NCBI GenBank assembly: GCA_024036415.1 | Contig: JAMWET010000767.1 | Location: 141,501 to 205,500, forward strand | Length of the DNA stretch: 64,000 nucleotides | DNA from: Prochilodus magdalenae | Taxonomy: Eukaryota > Chordata > Actinopteri > Characiformes > Prochilodontidae | Direction of reading: 5' to 3' | Shown: piece after piece, positions 61,060-64,000 of the stretch | Layout: each line of letters begins with the position of its first letter | Numbering within the stretch: the first letter of the stretch is position 1 | Made by a program: the position numbers and the translations under genes | The notes under the pieces: model-generated | What the model was told of the DNA's origin: nothing | Database searches by the model: none | Seen by the model: only the letters and a program-made list of their open reading frames with translations

Positions 61060-61420
61060 TTGGATTATTCTAGCCAAGCGCACCCACAGTTAATTGTTTT
61101 TCATTCTCATTTTCTCTGTTTATACAGCTCTGCTAAGCACCCGCCGGCTATTTGAAGGTTGATTTGCTTGACACTTTAATTGCTGAAAAAATCATTTGGA
61201 TTCGCCTGGCCTTTCTTGCCCCTGTGTGCATCAGGGCCCCATCCATGCCCAGCCAGTGTGCTCCTGGGATGAGGATGATGAGGATGAAGATGACGATGAC
61301 ATGCGCGGACTGTAAACAGCCTGTGGCGTACGGGGTGGGGGGGGCGGGAGTGACATGCTGGGGGTTGACTGTACCAGCGCCTTAATTGGGAATGCCACAT
61401 GTCGGTCAGTGGCACAGGGC
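61060..61420. promoter_or_regulatory. Candidate conserved non-coding block with G-run cluster
   Basis: It contains 'GACACTTTAATTGCTGAAAA', 'CAGTTAATTGTTTTTCATTC', 'GCGCCTTAATTGGGAATG', a GAT/GAC-rich run (61270-61300) and G runs at 61332-61347. AT-core homeodomain-like motifs set in a GC-richer frame suggest an enhancer. Inference only. Confidence 0.3.
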
Positions 61421-61954
61421 AAGCTGGACTGGATTTCAGAGAGGGCAGTGAAGACCCAGAGCTATGTGAGGAGATGATGATCATGAGGGTCACTGAATTC
61501 TTTTGGAGGGGGTGGGGGGAGTAGGGGAATCATCATGGGGCCAACGTGTGGATGAAGAGGAACAGAGGGTTTTGACAAGTGTGTGTGTTTGTGGATACGC
61601 CGGAGTGTGTGCAAACATTGGGGTTTGTGATGTGTGTCTGTTATGTCTTGATGGGTCCGGGTAACCCAGGAAAAGGAGACATGGTTATTTCATTTTGCCA
61701 TTAAGTCCAAGTCATGTATGTCTCCCCATCAGGAGAAAAGCCAAAGTTACATTTAACAGCAAATTAAACAGAACTCTCCACAACTAACTACAGTATTAAA
61801 TCATACAGTGTTTAGTGTGTCCTCTCTTGGCCTTAATCGCAGCTCTGTGGCCAGCTGCAGAGCTATTGCCCATCCTGTGCGGACTGATGCCGTTGCCTCA
61901 CCTGCTTTGGCTGGGTGCCACTGCCATGAAGGCCCTGCTTCAAAAACACTCCAC
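61421..61954. other. Non-coding stretch with G-rich run
   Basis: A G-rich segment at 61505-61528, a GT-rich run at 61580-61640, and otherwise unremarkable sequence. The 103-codon frame at 61808-62119 runs into a dispersed repeat and is not supported. Confidence 0.4.
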
Positions 61955-62190
61955 ACTTGTCCTATTCATAGCCTGTGGTTGTTGCTATCCAGGGTCGACC
62001 TAAAGAGGATGGATTCCACTTTTGAGTCTTGGGTACTCCTGAGGTTTCTTGCTCTGAGGGACTTTTTCCTTCGCACTGTCACCTTGCTCACTGTGGTGTT
62101 GGACCCAGATTTTCTGTAAAGCTGCTTTGTGACAATCTCTGTTGTAAAAAGTGATATGTAAATAAATGTGCCTGGATTTGACTTCTGTAC
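61955..62190 (+). repeat. Dispersed repeat C, copy 3 (3' end)
   Basis: It reads 'GAGGATGGATTCCACTTTTG', 'GAGGTTTCTTGCTCTGAGGG', 'TAAAGCTGCTTTGTGACAAT' and a final 'GGATTTGACTTC'. This is the 3' half of a very common fish repeat whose usual tail is a TTGACT-like repeat. Copies 1 and 2 lie at 24930-25340 and 27300-27730 in the opposite orientation. Confidence 0.75.
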
Positions 62191-62519
62191 TTTTTAGGAC
62201 ACTTACTTTTAGTTTCTCCAAGGAATCTGCAGCACTGTCTTTCCACACTGAGTTCAGTCTTAGTCCACACATCTCCAGATATTTTTGAAAACTATTTTAT
62301 CTGTGTTTTTCATTTTATCTGTGCCAACCCTCATGGGTCCACATGGACGTGTTGTTTTAGGTGACAGGTAAATGCCGGTTTTCCAATTCTTCCATTGTCA
62401 GTGTTTTCATGTGGATGTACAAAATGCAGCTTTTTGGAAATGCTGACATCACACAGCTAACATGAGTCCAGGTACTTTATTCGCCAGAACATGGGCTATC
62501 AGTTATACCAAGATTCCCT

Positions 62520-62640
62520 TTAATGTCATCGGTGTGTTATTTGTCATTTTTGTATTGGGTCAGTCAGGTACGGCGATAAAGCCTGTCCTTGCTTACCCAC
62601 CAAGTTTCGTTGCTTGTCGGTTGATTCCTTCTGAAATATC
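62520..62640 (-). mobile_element. Tc1-like family B end fragment
   Basis: 'GGGTCAGTCAGGTACGGCGA', 'AAGCCTGTCCTTGC', 'CCACCAAGTTTCGTTGC' and 'GTCGGTTGATTCCTTCTG' are the reverse complement of the left part of B copies (compare 57228-57250 and 57862-57895). The rest of the element is absent. Confidence 0.65.
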
Positions 62641-63389
62641 TTCAATAAATAAACTGCAGAATGCAATAAATACATTACTGTTAAAGTACAGCACAAAATA
62701 TCCACGGTATAAAGACTGAGCATGGCCTTCAGCATTTCCAACTACACTGTAAATCACGTGACATTTGGTCAGCACTGGCACATGTCTTGATGCAGATTTT
62801 ACTAGGCCTATGAGGATGTTCTGGAGGTAGAATATCTAGCTGGTATGATGTGGAATGGCGGGGGCGGGGGTGTGTAAGGGGGCAAGTCTTATGACGGTTT
62901 ATTTTAGCTGCTGGTGATCAGCTGATAGAGAGGTGTTATAGACACTGCTCAGACACACCAGGGCGCTGAACATGTGCTCTCCATACAGCCAGAGTGGGCA
63001 GCGCACGAGGAACAACTTCAGTTCCTCTTTCATCAAGCACCTACTTCACACTCTGTTCCCTTCACATTCCTAGTCCTGCATGTCGGTAAACAGCAGAGTT
63101 AGCACCTAGTCTCGTAGCATTAAACGTATTTATAGGGCATTAGAGTCAGAACTAAGGTAAACTGTATACATAGATCCTAAAGGAGCAACATCTGTCAGGG
63201 TCTTTTGAGTTTTCAGCTCAGAGCTTTCACTGTTCTTTCAACTTATAAGCTTTCGGCTAAGCAGTGTCCTTCTCAGACTCAGTGACACTTTATTTGGTGG
63301 ACAGATAAAGCCAAAATTTCTTGTCTCTCATTCTAAGGCTGTTCATCCCTGTCTCCATTCTGCTAGACCTACACTTACCAAGCACTTTA
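62641..63389. other. Non-coding stretch, nothing recognised
   Basis: G-rich run at 62859-62882. Otherwise unique sequence with no supported genes. Confidence 0.4.
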
Positions 63390-63890
63390 TTAAGAGCATC
63401 TCCTCCACTTCCAATGTATCAGCTTTACCTACCATATATCATCATCATTTTCTCTGCATACTTTGTTAGCCCCCTTTACTATGTTCTTTAATGGTCAAGA
63501 CCCCCACTGGACCACCACAGAGCAGAAGAATCATTCTAACCAATAATATTCTCTTGTGGCTAGTGTCCTGTGGGCAATGTCCTGTGGGCAGTATCCTGTG
63601 GGCACTGATGAAGAACTAGAGGATGACCGACCCAAACTCTGCAGCAGCCAATGAGCTATCCTCTCTGACTGTACATCTACGAGGTGAACCAGGTAGGAGT
63701 GTCTGGTAGAATGGACAGGTCAGCAGCACTGCTGGGTCTGATCCACATGTACCAACACAAAACGCATTAACACACCACCCCAATGTTAGTATGACTGCAG
63801 GGCTGAGAATGATCCACCACCCACATAATACCTGCTCCGTGGTGGTCCTGTGGGTCTCCTGACCACTGATAAAAAAGTTTTGAACAGTTT
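63390..63890. mobile_element. Foldback-type dispersed repeat H
   Basis: The left arm at 63468-63525 and right arm at 63832-63885 are inverted copies over about 36 well-matched bases ('CCACCACAGAGCAG' against 'CTGCTCCGTGGTGG'). The interior has three tandem 'GTCCTGTGGGCA' words (63567-63605), 'TCTGACTGTACATCTACGAG', 'AGGTAGGAGTGTCTGGTAGA' and 'TGAGAATGATCCACCACCCA'. This word order is typical of a very abundant fish repeat. Confidence 0.7.
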
Positions 63891-64000
63891 CAACATCCTT
63901 TATTTTAAAAAAGGCAACTTTGGTTTTCCTGTATATAGGCTCTTTAGCATGGAATGAAGTGTTTGAGGAATTACCCGTGAGAAAAAATGTCTTCCATTAC

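Overview
This 64 kb window looks like teleost fish DNA, probably ostariophysan or a relative. The evidence is one recognisable vertebrate exon, many relics of fish-type Tc1-like transposons, several short dispersed repeats of kinds common in teleost genomes, and very long simple and minisatellite arrays. There is no operon structure, no bacterial gene, and no CRISPR array. Species cannot be fixed from the sequence.

The only protein-coding sequence I can support is the last coding exon of triqk (triple QxxK/R motif protein, a small ER membrane protein) at 3713-3820 on the + strand. It follows a good splice acceptor. Bases 1-3712 would be its last intron, and a 3'UTR probably runs to about 5.0 or 5.54 kb. 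Everything after about 5.5 kb appears to be intergenic, a gene-desert-like stretch downstream of triqk.

Layout: 5.5-11 kb has a pair of related dispersed repeats (one split by a later insertion), a Tc1-like relic and a foldback element. 11.92-16.66 kb is a minisatellite with a 73-bp unit. 17-25 kb has more dispersed repeats, an 880-bp polypyrimidine tract, Tc1-like and LINE relics, a long (CT)n and a (CA)-spaced minisatellite. 25-36 kb has dispersed repeats, a 30-bp minisatellite (29.6-30.7 kb), a 42-bp interstitial telomere repeat (32.24 kb) and AT-rich DNA. 36.91-42.11 kb is a minisatellite with a 54-bp unit. 43.5-58.4 kb is rich in Tc1-like elements, including two cases of one family inserted into another. 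58.4-64 kb holds microsatellites, candidate conserved blocks and a foldback element.

Several unique, moderately GC-rich blocks between the repeats could be conserved non-coding regulatory elements. That is inference from texture only, because conservation cannot be tested here. I found no new multi-gene system. The most unusual material is the architecture of the three large tandem arrays and the nested, internally deleted Tc1 families. The long open frames in the 73-bp and CT-rich arrays are repeat artefacts, not genes.
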